Shown here piece after piece: positions 48,276 through 57,362 of a stretch of DNA of 64,000 nucleotides; within the stretch, counting starts at the first letter, position 1; each line of letters begins with the position of its first letter. Origin of the DNA: Microbulbifer rhizosphaerae (lineage in GTDB: Bacteria; Pseudomonadota; Gammaproteobacteria; Pseudomonadales; Cellvibrionaceae); NCBI RefSeq assembly GCF_014191725.1, contig NZ_JACHWZ010000022.1, positions 30,432 to 94,431 of the forward strand. Direction: 5' to 3'. Below the pieces are notes generated by a model, which was not told the origin of the DNA, made no database searches, and was given only the letters and a program-made list of their open reading frames with translations. Position numbers and translations under genes: made by a program.

Positions 48276-49228
48276 ATACATCCCCGTGGGCTGCGCTGCT
48301 CAATATCTTCGGTGTGCTGCTGGTGGCGGTGCTGCTGGCCGCGCTGCTCACCTGGGGCGAACGCCGACTTCTGGGCTTCTGGCAGGACAGGCCCGGGCCG
48401 AACCGGGTGGGCCCCTTCGGCACACTCCAAGTAGTTGCGGATATGATCAAGCTGTTTTTCAAGGAGGATTTCGTTCCCAGATTTGCTGACATTCCCGTGT
48501 TTGTACTCGCCCCCACTGTGGTGATGGCGGCCATGCTACTGGGGTTCGCGGTGATTCCCGTGTCTCCGGCTATTGGCGTAATCGATCTCAATGTGGGACT
48601 GCTGTTTTTCCTCGCCATGTCATCCATGGCGGTATACAGCGTGGTTCTAGGCGGCTATGCCTCCAACAACAAGTACGCGCTCCTGGGCGGCCTGCGTGCC
48701 GCTGCCCAGACAGTTTCCTACGAAGTGTTTATGGGTTTGAGCCTGATGGGTGTGGTAATGATGTCCGGCAGCTTCAACCTGCGGGAAATCGTACAAGCCC
48801 AGGAAAATACCTGGTTTGTACTGCCGCAGTTTATCGGCTTCCTGGTATTTTTTATTGCCGGGATCGCCGAGAGCCACCGCCTGCCCTTCGATCTGCCGGA
48901 GGCGGAGCACGAGCTTACCGCCGGCTTTCACACCGAGTATTCGGGCATGAAATTCGGTATGTTTTTTGTGGGCGAGTACCTGTCGGTGATCCTGATCTCC
49001 GCACTGATCACCACACTGTTTCTCGGCGGCTGGCTGGGCCCCTGGTTGCCACCGGTGGTTTGGTTTTTATTGAAGACCAGTGTACTGATCGCACTATTTA
49101 TCCTCTTGCGCGCCGCCCTGCCACGTCCCCGGTACGACCAGCTGATGCATTTCGGCTGGAAATTTATGCTGCCACTGTCCCTGGCCAACCTGCTTATTAC
49201 AGCGGGAGTACTGCTATGGATTCAATAA
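48272..49228 (+). CDS. nuoH: NADH-quinone oxidoreductase subunit H
   Basis: NuoH is the membrane subunit that contacts the peripheral arm and forms the lower part of the quinone chamber. The 318-residue protein has eight membrane helices. [35 protein letters not shown] and [29 protein letters not shown] are the family signatures, with charged residues of the proton path. It overlaps nuoG by 4 bp (ATGA). Confidence 0.97.
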   Translation: MNTSPWAALLNIFGVLLVAVLLAALLTWGERRLLGFWQDRPGPNRVGPFGTLQVVADMIKLFFKEDFVPRFADIPVFVLAPTVVMAAMLLGFAVIPVSPAIGVIDLNVGLLFFLAMSSMAVYSVVLGGYASNNKYALLGGLRAAAQTVSYEVFMGLSLMGVVMMSGSFNLREIVQAQENTWFVLPQFIGFLVFFIAGIAESHRLPFDLPEAEHELTAGFHTEYSGMKFGMFFVGEYLSVILISALITTLFLGGWLGPWLPPVVWFLLKTSVLIALFILLRAALPRPRYDQLMHFGWKFMLPLSLANLLITAGVLLWIQ

Positions 49229-49243
49229 CGAGGGAGGCCTGCC

Positions 49244-49762
49244 ATGATCGCTAGTCAGCTGCGCAGTATGTGGTTGGTGTTCAAACACCTTTTCAGTCGC
49301 AACGTCACAGTACAGTATCCGGACGAAAAGCCCTACCTGGCACCGCGATACCGCGGGCGCATCGTACTCACCCGCGATCCGGACGGCGAAGAGCGCTGTG
49401 TGGCCTGCAACTTATGCGCGGTGGCCTGCCCGCCGGACTGTATCTCCCTGCAGAAAACCGAAGACGAAGACGGCCGCTGGCGCCCGGCGTTTTTCCGCAT
49501 CAACTTCTCCCGCTGCATCATGTGCGGCCTCTGTGAAGACGCCTGCCCCACCTACGCCATACAGCTGACCCCGGATTTCGAGATGTGCGAATACGACCGA
49601 CAGAACATGGTGTACGAGAAAGAGGACCTGCTGATCAGCGGGCCGGGCAAGTACCACGATTACAGTTTCTACAATGTGGCCGGAAAGGCGATCGACGGCA
49701 AGGACAAGGGGCAGGCGGAAAATGAAGCGGAGCCGGTCAATATAAAGAGCCTGAATCTATGA
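49244..49762 (+). CDS. nuoI: NADH-quinone oxidoreductase subunit I
   Basis: NuoI carries two 4Fe-4S clusters (N6a and N6b). The 172-residue protein has the paired motifs [12 protein letters not shown] (C52, C55, C58, C62) and [12 protein letters not shown] (C91, C94, C97, C101). [24 protein letters not shown] precedes them. The stop TGA overlaps the start of the DUF559 gene by 4 bp, where nuoJ would normally follow directly. Confidence 0.97.
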   Translation: MIASQLRSMWLVFKHLFSRNVTVQYPDEKPYLAPRYRGRIVLTRDPDGEERCVACNLCAVACPPDCISLQKTEDEDGRWRPAFFRINFSRCIMCGLCEDACPTYAIQLTPDFEMCEYDRQNMVYEKEDLLISGPGKYHDYSFYNVAGKAIDGKDKGQAENEAEPVNIKSLNL

Positions 49763-50301
49763 CCAATTATAGAAGAAAGCTCCCCTCTCCCGCTTGCGGG
49801 ACAAATCGGCAGGATTGCCGATTTGGGCAGCGCAAGCTGGCCGAAGGCCGAGCGCCAAGGATGGCGCGAGCCATTGGGGCTGGGGGAGAGGGCAACCTCC
49901 AGTTGGCACGGGCAAGAAGTCTTCGTTCCAATGCTACCGATGCCGAACAGAAACTGTGGTATCACCTCCGCGCTCACCGATTTATGGGACTTAAATTCAA
50001 ACGCCAGAAACCTATAGGCCGATATATCGTCGACTTCGTATGCCTGCAGCCGAAATTGATTATAGAGCTGGATGGCGGACAACACATGAATCAGGAGAAA
50101 TACGATCAGCACCGGGATTCCTGGTTACAAGAACAGGGCTTTACTGTTCTCAGGTTCTGGAACAACCAAATCCTGAGTGAAACGTCGGCGGTACTGGACA
50201 CCATCAGGCGCGAGGTATTGGCCCTCTCCCCCACCCCCTCTCCCGCAAGCGGGAGAGGGGAGCACGCACAGCGAGAAACAGAGTCATGTACTTCTATCTA
50301 A
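49759..50301 (+). CDS. DUF559 (Vsr-like) endonuclease inserted in the nuo operon
   Basis: This is a 180-residue protein with a PD-(D/E)XK nuclease domain of the DUF559/Vsr-like group, unrelated to complex I. The first 45 residues ([15 protein letters not shown] and following) are encoded by repeat sequence. The domain begins [20 protein letters not shown]. Catalytic residues are expected in [22 protein letters not shown], and the conserved [13 protein letters not shown] follows. The C-terminal [11 protein letters not shown] is again repeat-encoded. It overlaps nuoI by 4 bp and nuoJ by 16 bp. An alternative start is the ATG at 49861. Its role is unknown; DUF559 is linked by fold to mismatch-repair and homing-type nucleases. 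Confidence 0.85.
   Translation: MTNYRRKLPSPACGTNRQDCRFGQRKLAEGRAPRMARAIGAGGEGNLQLARARSLRSNATDAEQKLWYHLRAHRFMGLKFKRQKPIGRYIVDFVCLQPKLIIELDGGQHMNQEKYDQHRDSWLQEQGFTVLRFWNNQILSETSAVLDTIRREVLALSPTPSPASGRGEHAQRETESCTSI
49780..49893 (+). repeat. Interrupted family-A repeat at the left side of the DUF559 gene
   Basis: CTCCCCTCTCCCGCTTGCGG (49780-49799, completed by GA at 49801) is the first half. GGGGCTGGGGGAGAGGGC at 49876-49893 is the second half. A 73-base segment (49802-49874) interrupts the element. The segment holds three small hairpins, such as AAATCGGCA/TGCCGATTT at 49803-49824. It is the inverted counterpart of the copy at 50221-50262. Confidence 0.8.
50221..50262 (-). repeat. Family-A repeat at the right side of the DUF559 gene
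   Basis: GCCCTCTCCCCCACC leads into a perfect 12-bp stem, CCCCTCTCCCGC (50235-50246), loop AA, GCGGGAGAGGGG (50249-50260). It is the reverse complement of the left copy, so the nuclease gene sits between inverted repeats. Confidence 0.85.
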
Positions 50302-50804
50302 CCGCCCTGGTCGCCATAGCCTCCACCACCATGGTGATCTTTAACCGCAACGCGGTCCACGCCCTGCTCTACCTGGTGGTCTCTCTGCTCGCGGTGGCGG
50401 TAATTTTTTACCAATTCGGCGCACCCTTCGCCGCGGCACTCGAGGTAATTGTCTATGCCGGTGCCATCATGGTGCTGATCGTGTTTGTGATCATGATGCT
50501 CAACCAGGGAGACAAGGCGGTAGCCCAGGAAAGCCAGTGGCTTCGGCCGGGAATCTGGTGGGGCCCGGGCCTGCTCTCGGCCATTCTTCTCCTGCAACTG
50601 GTTTTTATGCTGCGCGGTGGGCAGACGGCCGACAGCACGGCGCTGCATTACGTCGGTCCCAAAGAAGTGGGCATTGCGCTGTTCAGCCGCTACATACTCG
50701 CGGTGGAACTGGCCTCCATGCTGCTGCTGGCGGGCCTGGTGGGAGCCTTTCATCTGGCGCGGCAGAAGCGCAGGGAAGAGAGTGGAGTACAAGATGCCGA
50801 TTGA
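50286..50804 (+). CDS. nuoJ: NADH-quinone oxidoreductase subunit J
   Basis: NuoJ is a membrane-arm subunit with five helices. The 172-residue protein starts [20 protein letters not shown] and has [51 protein letters not shown], the family signature. The start lies inside the end of the DUF559 gene. Its end overlaps nuoK by 11 bp. Confidence 0.96.
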   Translation: MYFYLTALVAIASTTMVIFNRNAVHALLYLVVSLLAVAVIFYQFGAPFAAALEVIVYAGAIMVLIVFVIMMLNQGDKAVAQESQWLRPGIWWGPGLLSAILLLQLVFMLRGGQTADSTALHYVGPKEVGIALFSRYILAVELASMLLLAGLVGAFHLARQKRREESGVQDAD

Positions 50805-51117
50805 AACCATTGCCGGTGGTGCCATGCATCAGGGGCTGATCCTCGCGGCCACCCTGTTTTGTCTCGGGCTGGCCGGACTTCTGGTGCGGCGCAATATCAT
50901 TTTCATGCTGATGTGCATCGAGATCTGCACCAATGCCGCGGCACTGGCATTCGTAGTGGTAGGCGCTCACTGGGGCAATGCAGATGGCCAGGTAATGTAC
51001 ATCTTTGTGATTACCCTGGCGGCGGCGGAAGTGGCTGTCGCGCTGGCGCTGGTACTGCAATTCTATCGGCGCAGGCACACCGTGGATGTGGACCAACTGA
51101 ACGGAATGCGAGGTTGA
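50794..51117 (+). CDS. nuoK: NADH-quinone oxidoreductase subunit K
   Basis: NuoK is a 107-residue antiporter-like membrane subunit with three helices. [44 protein letters not shown] carries the conserved glutamate in the second helix (CIEI), and [29 protein letters not shown] the second one. The ATG at 50794 overlaps nuoJ. An internal ATG at 50824 would also give a family-like start (MHQGLILA), so the exact start is open. Confidence 0.95.
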   Translation: MPIETIAGGAMHQGLILAATLFCLGLAGLLVRRNIIFMLMCIEICTNAAALAFVVVGAHWGNADGQVMYIFVITLAAAEVAVALALVLQFYRRRHTVDVDQLNGMRG

Positions 51118-51118
51118 T

Positions 51119-52951
51119 ATGCGGGAACTGACCGGCTGGATTCTACTGCTGCCCCTGCTGGGCTTTTTGATACTGGCCGCGGTACCACTGTTCACCCGGC
51201 GCGAACTGCCGGAAAAAGTCAGCGCCACCATCGGTGTCGCCTCGGTGGGCTTGGCAGCACTACTAACCGCTGCAATCGCCCCACAGTTTTTCAATGATCC
51301 CGGCTATGTTTACTCGGTCTCATTGTGGTCCTGGCTGGATGTGGGCGGGCTGTCACTGGGATTTGATTTTTACCTGGACTGGCTGACCTTGGTAATGCTG
51401 GGCGTGGTAACCGGTGTGGGGTTCCTGATTCACCTGTACTCCGCCGGCTATATGCGCGGCGATCCCGGCTACCGCCGCTATTTCGCCTACCTGAACCTGT
51501 TTGTGTGCGCCATGCTGCTCCTGGTAATGGCGGACAACCTGGTGCTGCTGTACCTGGGCTGGGAGGGTGTGGGTCTGTGCAGCTACCTGTTGATCGGTTT
51601 CTGGTACCGGGACCCGGTCAACGGCGCCGCCGCACGCAAAGCGTTTATCGTCACCCGCATCGGTGACACCGCCATGGCCATCGGCCTGTTTCTGCTGTTC
51701 AGCCAGTTCGCCACCCTGAATATCCGCGAACTGCTCGCGGCCGGCAGCGCGCCGCAAGCCGATCCGCAAACACTCACCCTGGCCGCGCTGCTGCTGTTGG
51801 GGGGAGCCGTGGGCAAGTCCGCGCAGTTGCCGCTGCAGACCTGGTTGCCGGATGCCATGGCCGGCCCCACCCCGGTCAGCGCATTGATCCATGCGGCCAC
51901 TATGGTGACTGCCGGTGTCTACCTGATTGCGCGCATGCACTCGCTCTTCGCACAATCACCCCTGGCAATGATGGCGGTTGCCGCGGTGGGTGCACTCACC
52001 CTGCTGCTGGCGGGTTGCAGTGCGCTGGTGCAGACGGATATCAAGCGGGTGCTCGCCTATTCCACCATCAGCCAGATCGGCTATATGTTCCTCGCCCTGG
52101 GGGTCGGAGCCTGGTCCGGGGCCATTTTCCACCTGATGACCCACGCCTTTTTCAAGGCACTGCTGTTCCTGGCCGCGGGCTCGGTGATCCTGAGCCTGCA
52201 TCACGAGCAGAATATTTTCGCCATGGGCGGGCTGCGCCGGAAAATTCCGTTTACCTTTGCCTGCTTCCTGATCGGCTGCGCCTGCCTGGCCGCACTGCCG
52301 TTCACCTCCGGTTTCTACAGCAAGGACCGGATTCTGTTGCAGGCCTGGGAGCAATTCCATGGCTTCAACTGGATCTGGGCTGCGGGCGTTCTCGGTGCGC
52401 TGATTACCGGCCTCTACAGCTTCCGCCTGCTGTTCCTGGTGTTTTTCGGCAGGGAGGGCAGCGCCTCCAGCCACTGCGGGGATGCCAATACACGGGACAT
52501 GGTTCTGCCGCTGCTGCTGCTGAGTGTGCTGGCACTGTTTGGCGGGCTACTGGCGCCCCCCCTGCAGTCCGTCTTCGGAGCTGCCGCCGCCTCGCATCCG
52601 CCAGTATGGGTGGAGTGGATTGCCATTGCCGCGCCCATCCTGGGAATTCTCTTTGCCTGGTGGCTGTTCCGCCGCGGTAGCTTCAGGGAAACGCAAACCG
52701 GCATCAATCTCTGGTGGCGGAGGGGCTGGGACTTCGACCGCCTGTATGAGGCTGTATTCAGCAAACCGTTCTTATGGCTGGCGCAGGTTAACCGCGGCGA
52801 CTTTGTGGACGGTGCCTACCGCGGTGTGGCCGCGGCCAGCCGCCTGCTGAACCTCGGGGCCAGCGCCTTACAGACAGGCCAGATACGCTGGTACATGGCG
52901 AGCTTTGCACTGGGCTCGATTCTGATTCTCGCGCTACTGGTGGCACTATGA
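51119..52951 (+). CDS. nuoL: NADH-quinone oxidoreductase subunit L
   Basis: NuoL is the distal proton-pumping subunit with an antiporter-like fold and a long lateral helix. The 610-residue protein shows LGWEGVGLCSYLLIGFWY, SAQLPLQTWLPDAMAGPTPVSALIHAATMVTAGVYLIAR and TDIKRVLAYSTISQIGYMFLALG, with the conserved lysines and glutamate of the proton channel. THAFFKALLFLAAGSVI is also typical. It starts one base after the nuoK stop. Confidence 0.97.
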   Translation: MRELTGWILLLPLLGFLILAAVPLFTRRELPEKVSATIGVASVGLAALLTAAIAPQFFNDPGYVYSVSLWSWLDVGGLSLGFDFYLDWLTLVMLGVVTGVGFLIHLYSAGYMRGDPGYRRYFAYLNLFVCAMLLLVMADNLVLLYLGWEGVGLCSYLLIGFWYRDPVNGAAARKAFIVTRIGDTAMAIGLFLLFSQFATLNIRELLAAGSAPQADPQTLTLAALLLLGGAVGKSAQLPLQTWLPDAMAGPTPVSALIHAATMVTAGVYLIARMHSLFAQSPLAMMAVAAVGALTLLLAGCSALVQTDIKRVLAYSTISQIGYMFLALGVGAWSGAIFHLMTHAFFKALLFLAAGSVILSLHHEQNIFAMGGLRRKIPFTFACFLIGCACLAALPFTSGFYSKDRILLQAWEQFHGFNWIWAAGVLGALITGLYSFRLLFLVFFGREGSASSHCGDANTRDMVLPLLLLSVLALFGGLLAPPLQSVFGAAAASHPPVWVEWIAIAAPILGILFAWWLFRRGSFRETQTGINLWWRRGWDFDRLYEAVFSKPFLWLAQVNRGDFVDGAYRGVAAASRLLNLGASALQTGQIRWYMASFALGSILILALLVAL

Positions 52952-54552
52952 CCCTGATCGCAATTATCCCAGTGCTCTTTCTCGGCGGTGCTCTCGCCTG
53001 GCTGGTAGAGCGGTCTGTCGAAGGGGGCAGCCGCTGGGTAACCCTGGCAAGCCTCCTGATCAGCTGTGTGCTCCTGGCCAGCTACTGGCCGCAGTTTTCA
53101 CAGGCCGCCGGAGAGGCTTGGTGGGACAGCGTCCAGGCCCCCTGGATACCCCGATTCGGTATCAGTTTCTTTCTCGCCCTGGACGGCCTGGGCTTTTTGC
53201 TGTTGGCACTGACCCTGGCCATGGGCCTGTTCGGACTGATCGCCTCCTGGGACCAGATTCAATTTCGCCGCGGTTTTTTCTATTTCAATTACCTCTGGAC
53301 CCTGGCGGGGGTGGCCGGTGTTTTTACCGCCATGGACCTGTTCCTGTTTTTCTTCTTCTGGGAAGTGATGCTGATTCCCATGCTGTTCCTGATTGCGGTG
53401 TGGGGGTACGAGCAGCGAATTTTCGCCGCGATCAAGTTCTTTATTTTTACCCAGGCCAGCAGCCTGCTGATGCTGGTGGCCATAGTCGCTCTGGTCTATC
53501 TCCACTACGACGCCAGCGGCCAGGTCACTTTCAACTATAGGGAGCTTATGGATTCCGAGATCCCTCTGGGCATCCAGTACTGGCTGATGCTGGGGTTCTT
53601 TATCGCCTTTGCGGTAAAACTGCCAGCGGTGCCGCTGCATCCCTGGCTTGCCGATGCGCACACCCAGGCGCCCACCGCGGGCAGTATTCTGCTGGCCGCA
53701 ATCCTGCTCAAGACCGGTGCCTACGGCCTGCTGCGTTTTACCCTGCCGCTTTTTCCCGAAGCCAGTGCCGCCTTTGCGCCCCTGGCCATGACCATCGGGG
53801 CGATCAGCGTGGTCTACGGGGCGATTCTCGCCTTCGCGCAACAGGATATGAAACGACTGGTGGCCTATTCCAGTGTCAGCCATATGGGTTTTGTGCTGTT
53901 GGGAATCTACGCCCTCAATACCATCGCCATCCAGGGCGCGGTGATGCAGATGATCGCCCACGGTCTGAGCACCGCCGCTCTCTTTGCGCTGGTGGGCGCG
54001 CTGCAACAGCGGCTGCACACCCGGAATATGGCGCAGATGGGTGGGCTCTGGGCGCGTGTGCCCAAACTGGCTGCCATTGCGCTGTTTTTTGCCGTGGCCT
54101 CACTGGGTCTTCCGGGGTTGGGTAATTTTATCGCCGAGTTCCTGGTGCTGGTCGGCAGCTTCCCGGTCAACCGCTGGCTCACTGTGATTGCCGCCCTGGG
54201 TTTGGTCGGCGCCGCGCTCTATGCGCTGTGGATGATGCAACGGGTGTTTTTTGGCGAGGGGGAAAAGGCAGAGGAGGATAGTAAGGTCCACGACCTGAAT
54301 GCACGGGAAGCCACAGCGTTACTGGTGCTGGCGGTCGGCCTCGTTTTCCTCGGCCTGCGCCCGCAGCCGGTATTCGATACCGCTGAGCCGGCGGTGGTGT
54401 ACCTATTGGAACAAATGGAAAGCCCACAATCCCCAAATGCGGTAGCGGAATCCAGCCCTCCGAACAGTGATTCCAACGCTGTCCCGGCAAAAGGTACCAC
54501 TAGCAGCACCACCATTTTGAATGCCATGGCACCCGGGAGTGAAACCCTATGA
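52948..54552 (+). CDS. nuoM: NADH-quinone oxidoreductase subunit M
   Basis: NuoM is the second antiporter-like proton pump. The 534-residue protein has FFFWEVMLIPMLFLIAVWGYE with its conserved glutamate, KLPAVPLHPWLADAHTQAPTAGSILLAAILLKTGAYGLLRF, and DMKRLVAYSSVSHMGFVLLG. The last 50 residues after YLLEQMESPQSPN are a polar tail rich in serine, threonine and asparagine, unlike the usual ending, which may extend beyond the membrane. It overlaps nuoL and nuoN by 4 bp each. Confidence 0.96.
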   Translation: MTLIAIIPVLFLGGALAWLVERSVEGGSRWVTLASLLISCVLLASYWPQFSQAAGEAWWDSVQAPWIPRFGISFFLALDGLGFLLLALTLAMGLFGLIASWDQIQFRRGFFYFNYLWTLAGVAGVFTAMDLFLFFFFWEVMLIPMLFLIAVWGYEQRIFAAIKFFIFTQASSLLMLVAIVALVYLHYDASGQVTFNYRELMDSEIPLGIQYWLMLGFFIAFAVKLPAVPLHPWLADAHTQAPTAGSILLAAILLKTGAYGLLRFTLPLFPEASAAFAPLAMTIGAISVVYGAILAFAQQDMKRLVAYSSVSHMGFVLLGIYALNTIAIQGAVMQMIAHGLSTAALFALVGALQQRLHTRNMAQMGGLWARVPKLAAIALFFAVASLGLPGLGNFIAEFLVLVGSFPVNRWLTVIAALGLVGAALYALWMMQRVFFGEGEKAEEDSKVHDLNAREATALLVLAVGLVFLGLRPQPVFDTAEPAVVYLLEQMESPQSPNAVAESSPPNSDSNAVPAKGTTSSTTILNAMAPGSETL

Positions 54553-56072
54553 GCACCCAGGAACTTTTCGCCATCCTACCGCTGCTGGTACTGAGTGCCG
54601 GTATCGTGATCCTGCTGCTGCAGGTGTCCTTTATCCGGGGCCACCGGGCAGCACTGGCCACCACACTGGCGGTACTGGTCTCGGCCTGTGTGGCCTGCTT
54701 CGCGGTGGCCGGCCAGGTTTCCCGGGGGCCGGGCAGCATTGGGGTCACGGGGTTGCTGCTGGTGGACCACTATGCCCTGTTCTTCTGCCTGCTGCTCCTG
54801 TTCTCCGCAATCGCCGTGGCGGTGCTGGGATTCAATTACCTGAAACACCGCAGCGACAGCACAAGCTACCCCGAAGAATTCTATATCCTCTTGCTGCTGA
54901 TGATGCTGGGAGCCAGCACCCTGGTCTTTGCCAGCCACTTCGCCAGCTTTTTCCTGGCGCTGGAACTGATGAGTTTGTCGCTCTACCCGCTGCTCGGCTT
55001 CGCGGTCAGCGGCGACCTGTCGCCCGAGCGGGATCAGCTGCTATCGCTGGAATCCGGGCTCAAATACCTGCTGCTCTCCGCGCTGGCCACCGCCCTCGGC
55101 CTGTTCGGTATCGCGTTGATCTACGCCGCCAGCGGCGCCCTCGATTTTTCCGGCATAGCGGTGGCCGCGCGACAGTTCGGCCAGGAATCCCCGCTGATGC
55201 TCGCCGGTTTGGCACTGCTGCTGATCGCCATGGCATTCAAGCTGTCCCTGGTGCCTTTCCATATCTGGACCCCGGACGTCTACCAGGGCGCTCCCACCCC
55301 GGTCACCGCACTGATCGCCACCGTCGGAAAAGGAGCCGTGGTGGCGCTGCTACTGCGCTTCTTTGCCGGTGTCGACCTGTTCGCCCTGCCCTCGCTCACT
55401 ACCCTGCTGGCGTTTATGGCGGTGGCAAGTATGTTGATCGGCAACCTGCTGGCATTGCTACAAGGCAATATCAAGCGATTGCTGGCCTACTCTTCCATCG
55501 CCCATATCGGCTATCTGTTCGTCGCTTTCCTCATGGGCAACAGCGCCTTCGGTATCGAGGCTGTGGCCTATTACCTGGTGGCCTACGTGGTTACCACACT
55601 CGGTGCCTTCGCTGTAGTCAGCCTGGTAGCGGACTCGGCGCTGGCGCACACGCCGGGAGGGGGGCATCCCATCGCTGATACCGCAAGCGATCCCTTCCAT
55701 CGGGACTATTACCGCGGCCTCTTCTGGCGCTCCCCCTGGCTGGCCGGTTGCCTGGCGGCCATGCTGCTGTCCCTGGCCGGCATACCGCTAACCATCGGCT
55801 TTGTGGGCAAGTTCTATATTTTCGCCGCCGGGGTCCAGGGGCAGATGTGGCTCCTGCTCGCGGCCGTAATCCTGGGCAGTGCGCTGGGGCTCTACTATTA
55901 CCTGAGGCTACTGCTGGTGATGGTGCAGCGGGAGGAGCCGTCTTCTTCCGGCGCCAGTGGTGCGATACAGCTGGCAATATCCGGTCGCCTGCTGATGTTC
56001 TCCCTGACTGCCGTATTGCTGGTATTCGGTATCTTTCCGCAAATCTTGATCAACTGGATAAATGCACTATAA
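54549..56072 (+). CDS. nuoN: NADH-quinone oxidoreductase subunit N
   Basis: NuoN is the third antiporter-like proton pump and last gene of the nuo operon. The 507-residue protein has FFLALELMSLSLYPLLGF, KLSLVPFHIWTPDVYQGAPTPVTALIATVGKGAVVALLLRF and NIKRLLAYSSIAHIGYLFVAFL. The start overlaps nuoM by 4 bp. A short AT-rich gap follows, with the ferritin-like gene 66 bp downstream. Confidence 0.97.
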   Translation: MSTQELFAILPLLVLSAGIVILLLQVSFIRGHRAALATTLAVLVSACVACFAVAGQVSRGPGSIGVTGLLLVDHYALFFCLLLLFSAIAVAVLGFNYLKHRSDSTSYPEEFYILLLLMMLGASTLVFASHFASFFLALELMSLSLYPLLGFAVSGDLSPERDQLLSLESGLKYLLLSALATALGLFGIALIYAASGALDFSGIAVAARQFGQESPLMLAGLALLLIAMAFKLSLVPFHIWTPDVYQGAPTPVTALIATVGKGAVVALLLRFFAGVDLFALPSLTTLLAFMAVASMLIGNLLALLQGNIKRLLAYSSIAHIGYLFVAFLMGNSAFGIEAVAYYLVAYVVTTLGAFAVVSLVADSALAHTPGGGHPIADTASDPFHRDYYRGLFWRSPWLAGCLAAMLLSLAGIPLTIGFVGKFYIFAAGVQGQMWLLLAAVILGSALGLYYYLRLLLVMVQREEPSSSGASGAIQLAISGRLLMFSLTAVLLVFGIFPQILINWINAL

Positions 56073-56138
56073 ATGTATAAAAGGGCGATGATTGACGAGA
56101 CTGCTTTGCCACCATAAAGACATGACAAAGGCAAGTTC

Positions 56139-56597
56139 ATGAAAACTTTCAAACAGGCGTATGAAGTGCTCAAGGACGCGCGCAAGTTCCATCTGGATAT
56201 GGCCGACCTGTACGAAGAGCTTCTGGAAAAGTCCACCGACAAGCGCACCCAGTTGCTGCTCAAGCATATGCTGGAACACGAGCAGCGCATGGCCAAGAAC
56301 CTGGAAAACTACGGCGAGATCGCCAAACACAAGGTCATGCAAACCTGGCTGCAATACACTCACGAAGAATCCGCCGAGGACTTCGTCAAGCACCTGCATT
56401 TGAGCGACCCTCCAAACATCAAGGAAATCAATAACCTGGGGCGGGAAGTGGACCGCTATTTTCACGACCTTTACGAAGCCGTGTATGGCGCCATCGAATC
56501 GGCAGAAGTGAAAGAAGTTTTCGAGGATCTGAAGCAGATACAGGACAAGGAGCGGATTACCCTGTCTATGGCCACCAATTCATTGTGGGATATGTAG
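56139..56597 (+). CDS. Helical ferritin-like-fold protein of unknown function
   Basis: This 152-residue soluble protein is almost entirely helical. Two long helices rich in E, H and K, such as YEELLEKSTDKRTQLLLKHMLEHEQRMAKNLENYGEI, give a four-helix-bundle pattern. HMLEHEQ and nearby acidic residues are reminiscent of ferritin- or rubrerythrin-like metal sites. Whether it binds metal is not shown by the sequence. It follows nuoN but may have its own promoter. No firm family name can be given. Confidence 0.65.
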   Translation: MKTFKQAYEVLKDARKFHLDMADLYEELLEKSTDKRTQLLLKHMLEHEQRMAKNLENYGEIAKHKVMQTWLQYTHEESAEDFVKHLHLSDPPNIKEINNLGREVDRYFHDLYEAVYGAIESAEVKEVFEDLKQIQDKERITLSMATNSLWDM

Positions 56598-56957
56598 CCG
56601 CCAAGAGCCCGCGTGATATATATAAAGAATATCCGCTATCAAGGCAGGGATGTTTTGTATCAATTAAAATTCAAAGCGTGTTCTTGATAACTGTTTGCTG
56701 TTTGCTGTTTGCTGTTTGCTGTTTGCTGTTTGCTGTTTGCCGGCAGCATCTGCGGCACTGGGGTTTTCATCCAGAGATCTGCAGATCTACACTGCTGATC
56801 TCCCACCGAAAATTTATCCCCAACGGCAACGCATAGTGCTCACTTACATCCACGAATATTTCCTAACGGCAACCCTGCACAAGAGGCAGATTACGACTAT
56901 AAGTTCACACTCTTTTACGAAGAACCATTTTTTAAGACCGTTGAACCTATTCAATTA
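56598..56957. other. AT-rich gap with a heptamer repeat
   Basis: 360 bp between the ferritin-like gene and the end of the immunity-like gene. Apart from the 7-bp tandem repeat at 56691-56739 no gene is seen. A plus-strand frame here (56585-56836) reads LLFAVCCLLFAVC over the repeat and is not a credible protein. Confidence 0.6.
56691..56739. repeat. Seven perfect tandem copies of a 7-bp unit
   Basis: The unit CTGTTTG is repeated seven times without change over 49 bases. Such heptamer arrays expand and contract by slipped pairing. It lies about 220 bp downstream of the immunity-like gene (minus strand). Confidence 0.95.
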
Positions 56958-57362
56958 TTATGCATCACTTTTTAAACATGTACTATCATCTTTCATATAA
57001 AGAATTTCATTGACCTTAGAAATAGCCAAAACACCAACGAAGGGCTTCGGAGTACCATACACCACTACATTTTGATCAATACAATATTCTTTTATTTCTG
57101 TATTGCCCCTCTTCATCAAATATATCCTTGCCGAATTCGCCATCACACTATCAAGTTTAGAAGCTTTCTCATTTTCATATATATATAATTTTTTCTCCTT
57201 CCTTGCCAAAAACCCTCTTACAATCACTTCACGCCCCGAATAGTCTTCAAACTTATCGATTAACTCTTGTGAGGAAATATATGGCTTACCCTTATTACAG
57301 CCAACAACAAGAGCTACGCAGCTAAGCATTAACAACTGCCATTTCCAGAAATAACATAGCAT
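56958..57362 (-). CDS. Putative immunity lipoprotein for the Rhs toxin
   Basis: This is a 134-residue AT-rich gene product. MLCYFWKWQLLMLSCVALVV ends at a lipobox V-V-G-C with C22, so a periplasmic lipoprotein is predicted. The mature part KPYISSQELIDKFEDYSGRE, then VIVRGFLARKEKKLYIYENE and NVVVYGTPKPFVGVLAISKV, alternates strands in a way that resembles an OB-like barrel. A perfect GGAGGT ribosome binding site lies five bases before the ATG, inside the toxin gene. It overlaps the toxin 3' end by 34 bp. That arrangement, with foreign base composition, is typical of a cognate immunity gene; the function is inference. Confidence 0.6.
   Translation of the reverse strand: MLCYFWKWQLLMLSCVALVVGCNKGKPYISSQELIDKFEDYSGREVIVRGFLARKEKKLYIYENEKASKLDSVMANSARIYLMKRGNTEIKEYCIDQNVVVYGTPKPFVGVLAISKVNEILYMKDDSTCLKSDA

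Noticed and set aside
56585..56836. Plus-strand frame over the heptamer repeat
   Set aside because: The protein is only the translation of the repeat plus random flanks, without ribosome binding site or family.
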